This document shows positions 23,238 to 33,011 of a stretch of 64,000 nucleotides of DNA, in pieces; the first letter of the stretch is position 1, and the number at the start of each line of letters is the position of its first letter. The notes below the pieces were generated by a model, which saw only the letters and a list, made by a program, of their open reading frames with translations, did not search any database and was not told the origin of the DNA. The position numbers and the translations under genes are program-made. The stretch spans positions 1 to 64,000 of the forward strand of contig WGMT01000009.1 in assembly GCA_016124945.1 (NCBI GenBank), read 5' to 3'. The stretch is from a bacterium. GTDB taxonomy: Bacteria; Chloroflexota; Anaerolineae; Caldilineales; Caldilineaceae.

Positions 23238-24539
23238 CTACGCCCGAATTTCTGACATCACGGCCCGGGCTGCTTCCACGGTTCGCCGGATTTCCTCTTC
23301 ACCGTGGGCGCTGCTCACGAAGCCTGCTTCGAATTGGCTGGGAGCCATGTAGATGCCGTGGTTGAGCATGGCATGGAAATAGCGGCCAAACGTTGCCGTG
23401 TCGGCGTGAACTTTGGCGCTTTCGTAGCTATCGATCACGGCGCCCGCCTCTTTGAGGAAGTACATGCCAAACATCGAGCCGGCGTGTCCACTCTGCACAG
23501 GGATCCCGTGCTCTAAAGCGGCGGCCGTGAGTCCATTGACCAGCGCCGTTGTCTGTGCTTCGATCTGGGCGAAGACCCTGGGTGACAATAGCGTTTGGAT
23601 CGTCACCAGCCCTGCCGTCATCGCCAGTGGGTTGCCCGACAGCGTGCCAGCCTGGTACATTGGCCCTGCGGGCGCTACCTTCTCCATGATCTGCCGTTTG
23701 CCCGCGTAAGCCCCCACCGGCAGCCCGCCGCCAATTACCTTGCCCAGTGTAGTAAGATCTGGATCGAGCCCCCATTTTTCCTGTGCGCCTCCGGGGGCCA
23801 CCCGGAATCCCGTCATCACTTCGTCGAGGATGAAGAGCGCACCATGTTCGTGACAGAGATCCTGTAGCGCCTGCAAATAGCCCGGCTTGGGCATTACGAA
23901 GCCCATATTGGCGGCAATCGGCTCTACAATCGCTGCCGCAATCGCGCCAGGATTGGCCTCGAAAAGCGCACGGACAGTATCGAGATCGTTGTACGGAGCC
24001 GTCAATGTGTTTGCTGCCGTGGATGCAGGCACTCCGGGCGAATCGGGCAGGCCCAGTGTGGCCACACCGCTGCCCGCCTGTACCAGCAGCATGTCTGCGT
24101 GCCCGTGATAGCAGCCCGAAAACTTAATGATCTTGTCCCGTCCGGTGTGGGCGCGGGCCAGGCGTAGCGCACTCATACATGCTTCAGTGCCACTATTTAC
24201 AAAGCGCACCATCTCTACCGAAGGTACCGTATCGACAACAAGCTGCGCCAACTCCGTCTCCAATGCCGTGGGTGCGCCGTAGCTGGTGCCACGTTTGGCC
24301 GCTGCCACCAGCGCATCCACCACGTCTGGATGTGCGTGGCCCAGTACTAGCGGCCCCCATGAAAGCACATAGTCGATGTAGCGATTCCCATCTGCATCCC
24401 AGAAGTAGGCGCCTTCCCCGCGATCAATGAAGCGAGGTGTGCCGCCCACACTTTTGAAGGCGCGTACGGGGCTGTTGACACCGCCGGGGATCAGATCCTT
24501 GGCGGCGGCGAAGAGTTCTTCTGATCGTGTTGTCTGCAT
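23238..24539 (-). CDS. hemL: Glutamate-1-semialdehyde 2,1-aminomutase
   Basis: 433 residues, a PLP enzyme converting glutamate-1-semialdehyde to 5-aminolevulinate, the second C5-pathway step. [20 protein letters not shown] opens the protein. [20 protein letters not shown] and [19 protein letters not shown] are PLP phosphate-binding blocks, [18 protein letters not shown] carries the Asp that pairs with the PLP nitrogen, and [17 protein letters not shown] carries the PLP Lys. The rest of the heme genes are 3 kb upstream in the 27.9-35.4 kb operon, which includes hemA, its pathway partner, so hemL is transcribed separately. Confidence 0.97.
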   Translation of the reverse strand: MQTTRSEELFAAAKDLIPGGVNSPVRAFKSVGGTPRFIDRGEGAYFWDADGNRYIDYVLSWGPLVLGHAHPDVVDALVAAAKRGTSYGAPTALETELAQLVVDTVPSVEMVRFVNSGTEACMSALRLARAHTGRDKIIKFSGCYHGHADMLLVQAGSGVATLGLPDSPGVPASTAANTLTAPYNDLDTVRALFEANPGAIAAAIVEPIAANMGFVMPKPGYLQALQDLCHEHGALFILDEVMTGFRVAPGGAQEKWGLDPDLTTLGKVIGGGLPVGAYAGKRQIMEKVAPAGPMYQAGTLSGNPLAMTAGLVTIQTLLSPRVFAQIEAQTTALVNGLTAAALEHGIPVQSGHAGSMFGMYFLKEAGAVIDSYESAKVHADTATFGRYFHAMLNHGIYMAPSQFEAGFVSSAHGEEEIRRTVEAARAVMSEIRA

Positions 24540-24935
24540 GATCGGCCTTTCTTGCTTGAGGAGAAGCCTGAAGAGAGGATGGGGGCGAGCGAACTGATTT
24601 CCATAAAAGGCAGGTAAATGTTCGGTCTACCTCTCTATTCTGAATGGATACCCTGTTACGGCATGGATTATCGCAACCCATTAAACTTAATTTGATGATT
24701 CCTTAATGTGCTCACATGATTGTGAACAAGCTAACCCTTGCTTACGGCGACGCTGCCATTTCCCACGCGCCGCTGCGTAACTCACAACCGTCACCGCCGC
24801 ACGGTTTTGCCGACCGGCTACATCTACTCCAGCCGGAATCAATTTCATTCTATCCTGTGCAAAATCGATTGTCGGCTACCGTGAGGGAGGTACAGCTACA
24901 GTGTGCCACCTTGCGACCCACGGAGCAAATTCAAT
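24540..24935. other. Divergent intergenic region between hemL and the trehalose gene
   Basis: About 400 bp with no credible coding frame. It must hold divergent promoters, but I find no clean -35/-10 pair at standard spacing. CGGAGCAAATTCAAT precedes the trehalose gene start. Confidence 0.5.
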
Positions 24936-27149
24936 ATGTCTAAACTGATCATTGTATCTAACCGGTTGCCCATCAGCGTCCGCAAAGGTGAAGATGGTCT
25001 GGACTACGCCGAAAGTATTGGGGGCCTGACCACGGGGTTAAGTTCCTTCTTTGAAGACGGTGACAGCCTCTGGATCGGTTGGCCCGGCATCACATCAGAC
25101 GAAGTCGATGCGGCAGAGACCCAAGAGATTGTCGAGAACCTGCGCCGGCGCAACTACCTGCCTGTTTTCCTTTCCAAACAACAAGAACAAGACTTTTACT
25201 TCGGCTTTTGTAACGATACCATTTGGCCCCATTTTCACTATTTCCACCTCTACACACGCTACGATGAGGCGCTGTGGCAAGCCTATCGTGAAGTCAATAC
25301 CCTCTTCGCAGAAGCGATTGGGCAGGTCGCCGAACCTGGTGACACGATTTGGATCCAGGACTATCACTTTCTTTTGCTGCCGCAGATGGTGCGGCAGCAG
25401 GTGCCCGATTCGCTGATAGGCTTCTTTTTGCACATTCCATTCCCCTCATATGAGCTTTTTCGGCTGCTTCCCTGGCGCGCAGATCTACTCCACGGGTTGA
25501 TGGGCGCTGATCTAGTGGGCTTCCATACCTTTGGCTATGCCCGCCACTTTCTCGACAGTGTGCGCCGTGTCCTCGGTTTTGAGGACAAATTGGGCGTTAT
25601 CCAGGTTGAAGATCGGTTGCTCAAGGCTGATGCCTTCCCCATGGGCATCGACTACCATCGCTTTGCCGACGCCGGCGATCTGCCTGAAGTGCGTGCAGAA
25701 TCAGCGAGGCTCACCTCAGAAATCTCTGATCGGAACATCATTTTTTCGGTGGATCGATTGGACTACACCAAAGGCATTCCCGAACGCCTGATCGCCTTCG
25801 ATTACTTCCTCACCGAGTACCCCGAGTATCGCACTCGTGTCTCCTTGATCCAGGTCACGGCGCCATCGCGCACCGGCGTAGAGCAGTATCAGCAACTGAA
25901 GAAGCAGATCGACGAACTTGTGGGCGATATCAATGGCCGTCATGGCGCAGTGGGGTGGGTGCCGGTTTGGTATCTCTTCCAAACCCAAGGTTTTTATGCG
26001 CTCCGCGCACTCTACGACATTGCCGATGTCGCCCTCCTTACGCCGCTACGAGATGGCATGAACCTGGTGGCCAAAGAGTATATCGCCAGCAAAAATGACG
26101 GTCTCGGCGTGTTGGTGTTGAGCGAAATGACGGGTGCAGCCTCTGAACTCGTTGAAGCGTTGGTGGTAAACCCACAAGACAAAAGGCAGATTGCCGACGC
26201 TCTGCACCGCGCCCTCACCATGTCCGATGACGAGCAAATCCGCCGCAACCGTGCCATGCAATCGCGCCTCGCCAACTACGACGTGCGCCGCTGGGCACAA
26301 GATTTCATCGAAAGCCTACGCTCTGTACGGCAGACCGAAACGCCGCTCACCGTGCGCCCGTTGGACAAGCAACGCACCTTGGATCTGGTGGATGATTACA
26401 TTAATGCTGATCAGCGCCTGATTATCCTCGATTACGACGGCACCCTGGTCTCGTTTGTCAATCGCCCACAGGACGCCACGCCCGATCCGGCGCTGTATGA
26501 ACTGCTCACCGCCCTGGCGCGTGACCCACACAACGAGGTCGTCCTTATCAGCGGACGTGGCAAAGAGGATCTGACACGCTGGCTAGGTCATCTCAACATG
26601 GGATTGGTGGCTGAGCATGGCGTGTGGATGCGCCCGCGTGGTGGCAACTGGCAGACCATCGAACCCCTCGACGACAGTTGGAAAGAGAGCATTCGTCCCA
26701 TCCTCGAACGTTTTGTTGAGCGTACACCAGGCTCGCTCATCGAAGAAAAAACCTTTGCCCTGGCCTGGCACTTTCGGCAGGTAAGCGACGAACTGGCCGC
26801 TGTGCGTGCTCAAGAGCTGAAAGAAATCCTGTTGCAGCTTACGGCAAACTTACATCTGGCCGTGCTGGAAGGGGACATGGTCATCGAGGTGAAAAACGTG
26901 GGCATCAGCAAGGGCCGCGCCGCCGGCCGTTGGCTCGGCATGCAAAAATGGGACTTTGTCCTTGCCCTGGGTGATGACTGGACCGACGAAGACACCTTCG
27001 CCGTGCTCCCCGAATCGGCCTACTCCATACGTGTGCGATTCCGCCCCTCACTTGCCCGCTTCAACCTGGAGTCGTCCTCCGATGTGCGCAGCCTGCTGCG
27101 TACATTGATCGCCAGCACCGTCGACGATTCGGGTGAGTCGGTGGCTTAA
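24936..27149 (+). CDS. Bifunctional trehalose-6-phosphate synthase/phosphatase (OtsA-OtsB fusion)
   Basis: 737 residues. The N-terminal GT20 synthase domain (about 1-480) has SNRLPISVRKGEDGLDYAES, IGGLTTGLSSF, WIQDYHFLLLPQMVR, DRLDYTKGIPERLIAFD and TPLRDGMNLVAKEYIA, making trehalose-6-phosphate from a nucleotide-glucose and glucose-6-phosphate. The C-terminal HAD phosphatase domain (about 490-730) has the nucleophile motif LIILDYDGTLVSF, VVLISGRGKEDLTRWLG and ALGDDWTDEDTFAVLP. Together they make the compatible solute trehalose in one protein. The ATG at 24936 fits the family N-terminus better than the upstream frame. A very long hairpin follows the gene. Confidence 0.94.
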   Translation: MSKLIIVSNRLPISVRKGEDGLDYAESIGGLTTGLSSFFEDGDSLWIGWPGITSDEVDAAETQEIVENLRRRNYLPVFLSKQQEQDFYFGFCNDTIWPHFHYFHLYTRYDEALWQAYREVNTLFAEAIGQVAEPGDTIWIQDYHFLLLPQMVRQQVPDSLIGFFLHIPFPSYELFRLLPWRADLLHGLMGADLVGFHTFGYARHFLDSVRRVLGFEDKLGVIQVEDRLLKADAFPMGIDYHRFADAGDLPEVRAESARLTSEISDRNIIFSVDRLDYTKGIPERLIAFDYFLTEYPEYRTRVSLIQVTAPSRTGVEQYQQLKKQIDELVGDINGRHGAVGWVPVWYLFQTQGFYALRALYDIADVALLTPLRDGMNLVAKEYIASKNDGLGVLVLSEMTGAASELVEALVVNPQDKRQIADALHRALTMSDDEQIRRNRAMQSRLANYDVRRWAQDFIESLRSVRQTETPLTVRPLDKQRTLDLVDDYINADQRLIILDYDGTLVSFVNRPQDATPDPALYELLTALARDPHNEVVLISGRGKEDLTRWLGHLNMGLVAEHGVWMRPRGGNWQTIEPLDDSWKESIRPILERFVERTPGSLIEEKTFALAWHFRQVSDELAAVRAQELKEILLQLTANLHLAVLEGDMVIEVKNVGISKGRAAGRWLGMQKWDFVLALGDDWTDEDTFAVLPESAYSIRVRFRPSLARFNLESSSDVRSLLRTLIASTVDDSGESVA

Positions 27150-27206
27150 CCCAGCACGAACTGATCAAAACGAGTAAGGAGTAATGACAGTGAGTAACGA
27201 GGAGAT

Positions 27207-27287
27207 ACCAAGCAAATACCAAGTAAAACAAAGAGGACGCTTTCGCAATGAAAGCGTCCTCTTTGTTTTACTTGGTATTTACTTGGT
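27207..27287. terminator. Bidirectional terminator with a 31-bp perfect stem
   Basis: The left arm at 27214-27244 (AAATACCAAGTAAAACAAAG then AGGACGCTTTC) pairs without mismatch with 27250-27280 around GCAAT. Including ACCAAGC/ACTTGGT the helix reaches 38 bp with one wobble. It lies between the convergent trehalose and RRM genes and is T-rich on both sides. The length is far beyond a normal intrinsic terminator. Confidence 0.88.
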
Positions 27288-27323
27288 TGAAACCCCGGAG
27301 GCAGTGTTCAGCCTACTGCAGAC

Positions 27324-27641
27324 TTAGTACCGACGGCGTTCCCGGTCGCGGTCGTCGCGACGCGGACCACCACCACCTGGTCCACCGCGGCGTTCTTCAC
27401 GGGGTTGGGCTTCGTTCACACGCAGCGTACGACCTCCCGAATCCTTGCCGTTCAGTGCTTCGATAGCCGCGTCAGCGTCGGCGTCGGCCATTTCAACAAA
27501 ACAGAATCCACGAAACCGACCGGTCTCCCGGTCATTGATCATGGCGACAGAAATGACTTCGCCATACGATTCGAATGTTTCTCGAACCGAGTCCTCAGTT
27601 GCCGAAAACGGCAAGTTACCTACATAGATCCTTTTGCTCAA
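27324..27641 (-). CDS. RRM-type RNA-binding protein
   Basis: 105 residues. A single RRM has RNP2 RIYVGNLPF and RNP1 GRFRGFCFVEM, followed by a Gly/Arg/Asp tail (GGPGGGGPRRDDRDRERRR). This is the cyanobacterial Rbp / glycine-rich RNA-binding protein type, usually cold-induced RNA chaperones. Its promoter gives a 5' leader of about 70 nt, which fits post-transcriptional or cold regulation; the regulation is inference. Confidence 0.93.
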   Translation of the reverse strand: MSKRIYVGNLPFSATEDSVRETFESYGEVISVAMINDRETGRFRGFCFVEMADADADAAIEALNGKDSGGRTLRVNEAQPREERRGGPGGGGPRRDDRDRERRRY

Positions 27642-27717
27642 CTTGAACCTTCCCCTGACTTGGAATGGGCGCCCACGCTGCTTAATGATTAGGGCGTTAC
27701 AGAAAACCTACAGCTTA

Positions 27718-27746
27718 AGTATGCACCTATTTTTGAATTTTGTCTA
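27718..27746 (-). promoter_or_regulatory. Promoter of the RRM gene
   Basis: On the minus strand TAGACA (27746-27741), a 17-bp spacer and CATACT (27723-27718). Confidence 0.7.
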
Positions 27747-27864
27747 GCCCCTTGGCGAACTTTCTTGCCAGTAATTTAGCAAAACGCAGTTAAATCCTGG
27801 ACAAATCGCTAGATGTTGACGGTGACCGGCTTACAACTCTTTAGGTACTGTCTGGGCAAAGTGT

Positions 27865-29304
27865 TCATGTGAGCTTGGCAACCAGACGTTGGGCAGCCTG
27901 TTTGCCTTGGTTGACGCAGTCTGGAATGCCGACGCCGTGGTAAGGCGTGCCAATCAATTCCACGCCTGACGGCAGCGCCCTATTGATCTGATCCATCCGC
28001 CTTAGGTGGTGAACGTCGTACTGAGGCTGTGCATTCCACCAGCGGAAGAGCCGCGCAAACAGCGGCATCGCCGTGATTCCCGCCAAAGTGGACACTTCTC
28101 GACGCGCTAGAAGTTCGATCTCTGCATCGCCGCGTTCCATCATGTGCGGTGTACGTGCGCCGCCGTAAAAAAGGCGTACCAGTATGAAGCCGGGCGGCAC
28201 GCGTCGTTGAAATTTGTTGGAAACCCAGGTGATGGCATTGAAATCTCGCTGCTCGGCCCGCGGGATCACCACGCCGAAGCCTGATGGTGGCTGTGCAATC
28301 TCATTGCGCCTGTAAGCCAAATAAATCACTCCGCTGCTTACAGTGCGCAATTCACCCAACGTCGACACCACCGCCGGTGCAATAGACGCCAACAGCGTCT
28401 GCGCCACCCGCGCAGAGACAGCCAACACAACGCCGTCTGCGTCAATGTGTGGCACACCGGCTGCACCGTCTTCGGCCAAAACAACCCGGTAGCCGTCGCC
28501 ATGGCGTGCAATCGCAGCCACCGCACTGCGCAGGTGCAACGCCCCTTGCATCTTTTCTGCTAGCGTGTGCGCCAGCGTCTCTGTGCCATTTTTAAAGGAG
28601 ACAAACGTTGCTGGCGCCATCGTTCCTGTTGGTGGGGCCGAGGATTGTTGGCGGGGGCGGGTATCCAACGAACGCAGTAGGCTGCCGTGCTCTCGCTCCA
28701 ACTCGCGGAATCGGGGGAAGGTAGCCAGAATCGACTGTTCTTCGGGGTGGGCGCTGTAGATGCCGGAGAGAAGTGGCTCGGCCAGCTTCTCCAGCGCTTC
28801 CGCACCCAGCCGTCGCGTCACAAACTCGGCCACCGACTCGTCTTCGCCGTCCTGGCGCGGGGAGATCTCGCGTTCTTGCGCCATGCGCGCTTGTCCGGCC
28901 GCTGAGATCAACGGCGACCGGCTGAAGGCCTCCCAATCGCTAGGGAGGATCAGGTTGAGCCCACGGGGGAGGGGGAGGAGTTGACCGTTGTCTACCACCG
29001 AGACGCCACTGTTGGCATCATCGGTGGGGAGGATCTCATCTTGCAGGCCCAGATCAAGGGCCAGTTGATAGGCCCACGGCTTCTGCCGTGCCAGGAAGGC
29101 ATCAGCCCCCGCTTCGAGGACAAAGGGCTGATCGCCGACACCCTCTTCGTGGTGGGTGATGATCTTGCCGCCCGCCCGATCTGATGCTTCGAGGACGGTC
29201 ACGTCTATGTTGGGGGCGAGGCGTTGGAGTGTCCACGCCGCGGTGAGGCCGGCCACACCGGCCCCCACCACAACTACATGTTTACGACCGGCTGCTGTAC
29301 TCAT
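27865..29304 (-). CDS. hemY: Protoporphyrinogen oxidase, HemY type
   Basis: About 479 residues, an FAD enzyme oxidising protoporphyrinogen IX (or coproporphyrinogen III) with O2. [20 protein letters not shown] is the FAD Rossmann motif and [17 protein letters not shown] the second nucleotide contact. [20 protein letters not shown] and [18 protein letters not shown] are HemY landmarks, and [20 protein letters not shown] is the C-terminal FAD motif. It is the last gene of the heme operon and overlaps the 3' end of hemE by about 20 bp. hemE upstream plus oxygen-dependent oxidase suggests aerobic heme synthesis; a ferrochelatase is not in the window. The start could also be at 29310. Confidence 0.92.
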   Translation of the reverse strand: MSTAAGRKHVVVVGAGVAGLTAAWTLQRLAPNIDVTVLEASDRAGGKIITHHEEGVGDQPFVLEAGADAFLARQKPWAYQLALDLGLQDEILPTDDANSGVSVVDNGQLLPLPRGLNLILPSDWEAFSRSPLISAAGQARMAQEREISPRQDGEDESVAEFVTRRLGAEALEKLAEPLLSGIYSAHPEEQSILATFPRFRELEREHGSLLRSLDTRPRQQSSAPPTGTMAPATFVSFKNGTETLAHTLAEKMQGALHLRSAVAAIARHGDGYRVVLAEDGAAGVPHIDADGVVLAVSARVAQTLLASIAPAVVSTLGELRTVSSGVIYLAYRRNEIAQPPSGFGVVIPRAEQRDFNAITWVSNKFQRRVPPGFILVRLFYGGARTPHMMERGDAEIELLARREVSTLAGITAMPLFARLFRWWNAQPQYDVHHLRRMDQINRALPSGVELIGTPYHGVGIPDCVNQGKQAAQRLVAKLT

Positions 29305-30322
29305 GCACAAAGTCCACTAGACGTTTGACGTTGTCTACCGGCGTCTGCGGTAGGATGCCGTGGCCCAGATTGAAGATGTGACCGGGCCGCCCACCCACTT
29401 GATCCAACACAATCTGCGCCCGTTTTTGCAGCTCAGGCCAGGGCGCAAAGAGTGTCACCGGGTCGAGATTGCCCTGTACCGCTACGTCGTCACCCAGTCC
29501 CTGCCAGGCGACATCCAGGTCAATGCGCCAATCTACACCGATGACGTCGCCGCCGGTCTCTTTGATCAAATGTAGGATGCCTGCTGTGTCGGTGCCGAAA
29601 TGGATGATGGGGACGCCTGTCTCTTGCGCCATTTCGATGGCACGGCGACTGTAGGGCAGCACAAACTCGCGGTAGTCGGTAGGCGAAAGGGAACCCACCC
29701 ACGAATCGAAGAGTTGCAGCACCTGTGCGCCCGCATGTGCTTGCGCCCGCATGTATTCGCCCACCACAGTGGCAAGCTTGTCCATGAGCATGTGCCAGGC
29801 GTCGGGATCGTTGTACATCATGCCCTTGGCCAACACATAGTTGCGGCTGCTGCCCCCTTCAATCGCATAGGACGCCATTGTAAAGGGCGCGCCGCTGAAG
29901 CCGATGAGCGGAATGCCCAGGGGATCGAGTTCCTTGCGTGCCAGTTTGATGGCGTCCAGTGTGAAGTGGAGCGCTTCTTCAGGCGCGGGCGTGCGCAAGG
30001 CTTCCACATCGGCGCGGCTGCGCAGAGGATTGTGGATCACCGGTCCTTCGCCGCGTATAAACTCCAGGTTCAGCCCCATCCCTTCGAGGGGGGGGAGAAT
30101 ATCGGCAAAGATAATGGCTGCATCGAGATCAAAGGCGTTGATCGGCTGCATCGTCACTTCGCAAGCCAGCTCGGGCGTCTTGATGATCTCCAGGATCGTG
30201 TACTTCTCACGCAGTGTGCGGTACTCGCTCATATAGCGACCGGCCTGTCGCATCAGCCAGATGGGTGTGGCGTCTACCGGTTGGCGGCCACAGGCGTTTA
30301 GAAAACGGGGTGGTCGGGTCAT
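29282..30322 (-). CDS. hemE: Uroporphyrinogen decarboxylase
   Basis: 346 residues; removes four carboxyls from uroporphyrinogen III to give coproporphyrinogen [19 protein letters not shown] is the N-terminal signature with the invariant Arg residues. [20 protein letters not shown] contains the catalytic Asp, [19 protein letters not shown] is signature 2, and [40 protein letters not shown] and [16 protein letters not shown] follow. It lies 72 bp after hemB; a short tandem AATGAGT word sits in that gap. Confidence 0.96.
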   Translation of the reverse strand: MTRPPRFLNACGRQPVDATPIWLMRQAGRYMSEYRTLREKYTILEIIKTPELACEVTMQPINAFDLDAAIIFADILPPLEGMGLNLEFIRGEGPVIHNPLRSRADVEALRTPAPEEALHFTLDAIKLARKELDPLGIPLIGFSGAPFTMASYAIEGGSSRNYVLAKGMMYNDPDAWHMLMDKLATVVGEYMRAQAHAGAQVLQLFDSWVGSLSPTDYREFVLPYSRRAIEMAQETGVPIIHFGTDTAGILHLIKETGGDVIGVDWRIDLDVAWQGLGDDVAVQGNLDPVTLFAPWPELQKRAQIVLDQVGGRPGHIFNLGHGILPQTPVDNVKRLVDFVHEYSSRS

Positions 30323-30356
30323 GGGATCTTCTCTGTTCTGTCGGTAGTTAGTGGGA

Positions 30357-30378
30357 TCTGTAATGAGTAATGAGTAAT
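30357..30378. repeat. Short tandem word AATGAGT in the hemB-hemE gap
   Basis: TGTAATGAGTAATGAGTAAT followed by GCGTACTG. The same family of word (AATGCGTAAT) appears at 48,640-48,730. No inverted copy is present here. Confidence 0.65.
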
Positions 30379-30394
30379 GCGTACTGTCAACTCT

Positions 30395-31441
30395 TCACTT
30401 TGCCAGCCAGCGTACTGCATCCTTGGCAAAATAGGTGATGATCATGTCTGCGCCGGCCCGTTTGATGCCGATCAGGCTTTCCAGGGCGCTGCGTTCGAGA
30501 TCGAGCCAGCCGTTGGCGGCGGCAGCCTGAATCATGGCGTACTCACCGCTTACCTGGTAGGCGGCAGTGGGCAGATCAAAGGATCGGCGCACGTCGGCGA
30601 GGATGTCGAGATAGGGCATGGCGGGCTTGACCATGAGCATGTCCGCGCCTTCGGCTACGTCGATGGCCACTTCTTTCATTGCTTCACGACGGTTGGCCGG
30701 ATCCATCTGGTATTGGCTGCGGTCGCCAAAGGATGGGGGCGACTCTGCCGCATCGCGGAAAGGACCGTAAAAGGCGCTGGCATATTTGGCGGCGTAGCTC
30801 ATCACCGAAACGTGGTTGAACCCTTGCCCATCGAGGGCGGCGCGGATCGCCCCAACCATGCCGTCGATCATGCCGGACGGCGCAATGATGTCCGCGCCCG
30901 CTTCGGCGTGGACGGCGGAAGCCTGCCCCAGCAACGCCAGCGTCGGATCGTTGAGCAGATAGCCTTCGGGTAGGTGCGGGTCGTAGTGTTCTTCACCCGG
31001 TAGATTGATGATGCCGCAATGGCCGTGGCTGGTGTACTCACAGAAGCACATGTCCGAAATCACCACCAAATCGGGCGCTGCGTCCTTGAGGGCGCGAATG
31101 GCCTGGGGTACGATGCCGTTGGGGTTGAAGTTGTCGCTGCCGCAGGCGTCCTTGTGATCGGGGATGCCGAAGAGGAGCACGGCGGGAATGCCCAACTCGG
31201 CTGCTTCCTCGGCTTCGCGAGCCAGTTGGTCCACCGAAAGTTGAAATTGACCGGGCATCGACTTGATCGGGTTGCGGATGCCATTGCCGGAACGCACAAA
31301 GAGCGGGTAAATAAAGTCCGCGGGGGTGAGGAGCGTCTCGCGCACCAAACTGCGTAGCCCTGTAGACAAGCGCAGCCGCCGGGGACGCAGCGTAGGTGCT
31401 TGTGTGGCGGTGGAAACAGGATGTTGTGTCAGAATGGTCAT
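30395..31441 (-). CDS. hemB: Delta-aminolevulinic acid dehydratase (porphobilinogen synthase)
   Basis: 348 residues, condensing two 5-aminolevulinates to porphobilinogen. [20 protein letters not shown] opens the fold and [20 protein letters not shown] follows. [19 protein letters not shown] is the Zn-binding Cys cluster, [20 protein letters not shown] holds one Schiff-base Lys, and [20 protein letters not shown] holds the catalytic Lys. The Cys-rich motif argues for the Zn-dependent rather than the Mg/Asp type. The start overlaps the stop of the preceding methyltransferase gene by 4 bp. Confidence 0.97.
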   Translation of the reverse strand: MTILTQHPVSTATQAPTLRPRRLRLSTGLRSLVRETLLTPADFIYPLFVRSGNGIRNPIKSMPGQFQLSVDQLAREAEEAAELGIPAVLLFGIPDHKDACGSDNFNPNGIVPQAIRALKDAAPDLVVISDMCFCEYTSHGHCGIINLPGEEHYDPHLPEGYLLNDPTLALLGQASAVHAEAGADIIAPSGMIDGMVGAIRAALDGQGFNHVSVMSYAAKYASAFYGPFRDAAESPPSFGDRSQYQMDPANRREAMKEVAIDVAEGADMLMVKPAMPYLDILADVRRSFDLPTAAYQVSGEYAMIQAAAANGWLDLERSALESLIGIKRAGADMIITYFAKDAVRWLAK

Positions 31442-32220
31442 AGGTTCACCGTTGGTGCATGTAGCTGTCCGTAGTAGAGGCGAGTGTCGTATTCGTAGGC
31501 AATACGCCCGTCAACCTGGTGCTCGTCGAAAAGTTTACGTAATCGCGTCAGGAAAGATGCGTGGGCAGGGTTGTTGGCCAACGGGGCGTAGGACGAAGAG
31601 AGTGCTCGGTCCCGTAGACCGTCCCAGTCGAAGTGCTGTACGTTGTCGAAGTGGGCAACACCAAAGCGATCTCTACCGCCGAAGAAGGTACTGATAACGT
31701 CATCGTCAGCGTTTTTTTCATTCTTCTGCGCGTAGTCTGAGTTGATCTCGTGGAGGAGGGCTTCATAGCCACACAAAAAGGGTGTTGAATCGAGTCTGCG
31801 CGAATTCCAGGCCAGCACCACCCAGCCTGCCGGGCGCAAAATGCGTAGAAACTCTCGTCGCGCCTCTGCCACGTCGAACCAGTGAAAGGCCTGGGCTACA
31901 GTAATGAGATCAACGGATGCAGGGGCGAGGCCGGTAGCTTCGGCGCTGCCATCTATTGCCACGAAGTGGGCGTGGTCTATGAGTTGGGCTTCACTTGCCG
32001 CCCGCATGGCCGCGTTCGGTTCCACGCCAAGGACAGTATTGCCGTGCTGAAGAAAGATTTCGGCGAAGATGCCGGTGCCCGAGCCGATGTCGGCCACCGT
32101 CCACATGGGAGACAGGTTGATCGTCCTGTGCAAAAAGGCCAGGATCTCCTGAGGGTAGCCCGGGCGATACTTGCGGTAGTTGTCGACGCGCGCTGAGAAG
32201 CGGCTCACGCTATCTGTCAC
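31438..32220 (-). CDS. Class I SAM-dependent methyltransferase embedded in the heme operon
   Basis: 260 residues. Motif I is [19 protein letters not shown], with [13 protein letters not shown] as the ribose-binding Glu segment and [20 protein letters not shown] as the post-motif typical of Methyltransf_11-type enzymes. The N-terminal [17 protein letters not shown] is typical of this subgroup. The target is unknown. The gene overlaps hemD upstream and hemB downstream by 4 bp each, so it is translationally coupled in the operon. A role in tetrapyrrole metabolism is only an inference from position; it shows no uroporphyrinogen methyltransferase (SUMT) motifs. Confidence 0.85.
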   Translation of the reverse strand: MTDSVSRFSARVDNYRKYRPGYPQEILAFLHRTINLSPMWTVADIGSGTGIFAEIFLQHGNTVLGVEPNAAMRAASEAQLIDHAHFVAIDGSAEATGLAPASVDLITVAQAFHWFDVAEARREFLRILRPAGWVVLAWNSRRLDSTPFLCGYEALLHEINSDYAQKNEKNADDDVISTFFGGRDRFGVAHFDNVQHFDWDGLRDRALSSSYAPLANNPAHASFLTRLRKLFDEHQVDGRIAYEYDTRLYYGQLHAPTVNL

Positions 32221-33011
32221 CGAACTCGCTCCGCAAAGTAACCGGCCAGCGCCGTCACCAGCCCTTCGACCGTGTGCTCTTCGGGCACGACCTTCACCGG
32301 CAGGTCGTGGGCAATGGCGGCTTCGGCGGTAATGGGGCCGATACAGGCGACGACGACATCGACTAGCATGCTGCCCGATCCGTTCTCGCGCTTGAGCCGA
32401 CGCATAAAGTTGTGTACCGTCGAGGCGCTGGTAAAGAGGACTGCATCTACGTCACCGCGCCAGAAATATTCGGGTAGCGGTACACCACCACGCCCAATCA
32501 CGGTACGATAGGCGTCGATGCGGCTAACCTGAGCGCCGGCTTCTTCGAGTTTATCGGCCAGTACTGAGCGGGCAATCGCCGACTGCGGCAACAAGATACG
32601 TTCCCCGACCTTGACTGGAATGGTTTCGGCCAGCGATTCGGCCACGAACTCTTCAGGCAGTACGGCAACATCCAATCCCAACTCGCTCTGAATCGTCTCC
32701 GCGGTAGACGGGCCGACCGCAGCAATCTGGGCGACGTTGAGTGACTTCGGGTCGAAACCTAATTCGTGTAGACGTTCCACCAGCGCGTGGACAGTGTTGC
32801 TGCTGGTCATTACAATCCACTCGAACGCGCCGTCCACCGCAGCGTGGAGCGCTTCGTCCAGTGCGGTGTTGTTGCGGATTGGTTCGATGGTGATGGCGGG
32901 GTAGGAAAGTACTTCGGCGCCATGCGCTTCCAGCAGTTCGGTGAGCGCCTGTGCCTGGTGAACGGCACGCGTGTTGACGACACGCACGCCGGAAAGAGAT
33001 CGATCAGCCAT
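32217..33011 (-). CDS. hemD: Uroporphyrinogen-III synthase
   Basis: About 264 residues. This family is poorly conserved; recognisable parts are GVRVVNTRAVHQAQALTELL, FEWIVMTSSNTVHALVERL, VAQIAAVGPSTAETIQSELG, VDAVLFTSASTVHNFMRRL and VVACIGPITAEAAIAHDLPV, the typical bilobed HemD pattern. It cyclises hydroxymethylbilane to uroporphyrinogen III. The ATG at 33011 overlaps the hemC stop by 8 bp; an in-frame TTG at 33020 is less likely. Confidence 0.92.
   Translation of the reverse strand: MADRSLSGVRVVNTRAVHQAQALTELLEAHGAEVLSYPAITIEPIRNNTALDEALHAAVDGAFEWIVMTSSNTVHALVERLHELGFDPKSLNVAQIAAVGPSTAETIQSELGLDVAVLPEEFVAESLAETIPVKVGERILLPQSAIARSVLADKLEEAGAQVSRIDAYRTVIGRGGVPLPEYFWRGDVDAVLFTSASTVHNFMRRLKRENGSGSMLVDVVVACIGPITAEAAIAHDLPVKVVPEEHTVEGLVTALAGYFAERVR

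Noticed and set aside
29600..30301. Plus-strand open frame opposite hemE
   Set aside because: Shadow of hemE in a GC-rich gene.
31438..32220. Uroporphyrinogen-III C-methyltransferase (SUMT) within the heme operon
   Set aside because: It has class I SAM methyltransferase motifs (DIGSGTGIF), not the class III tetrapyrrole methylase motifs.
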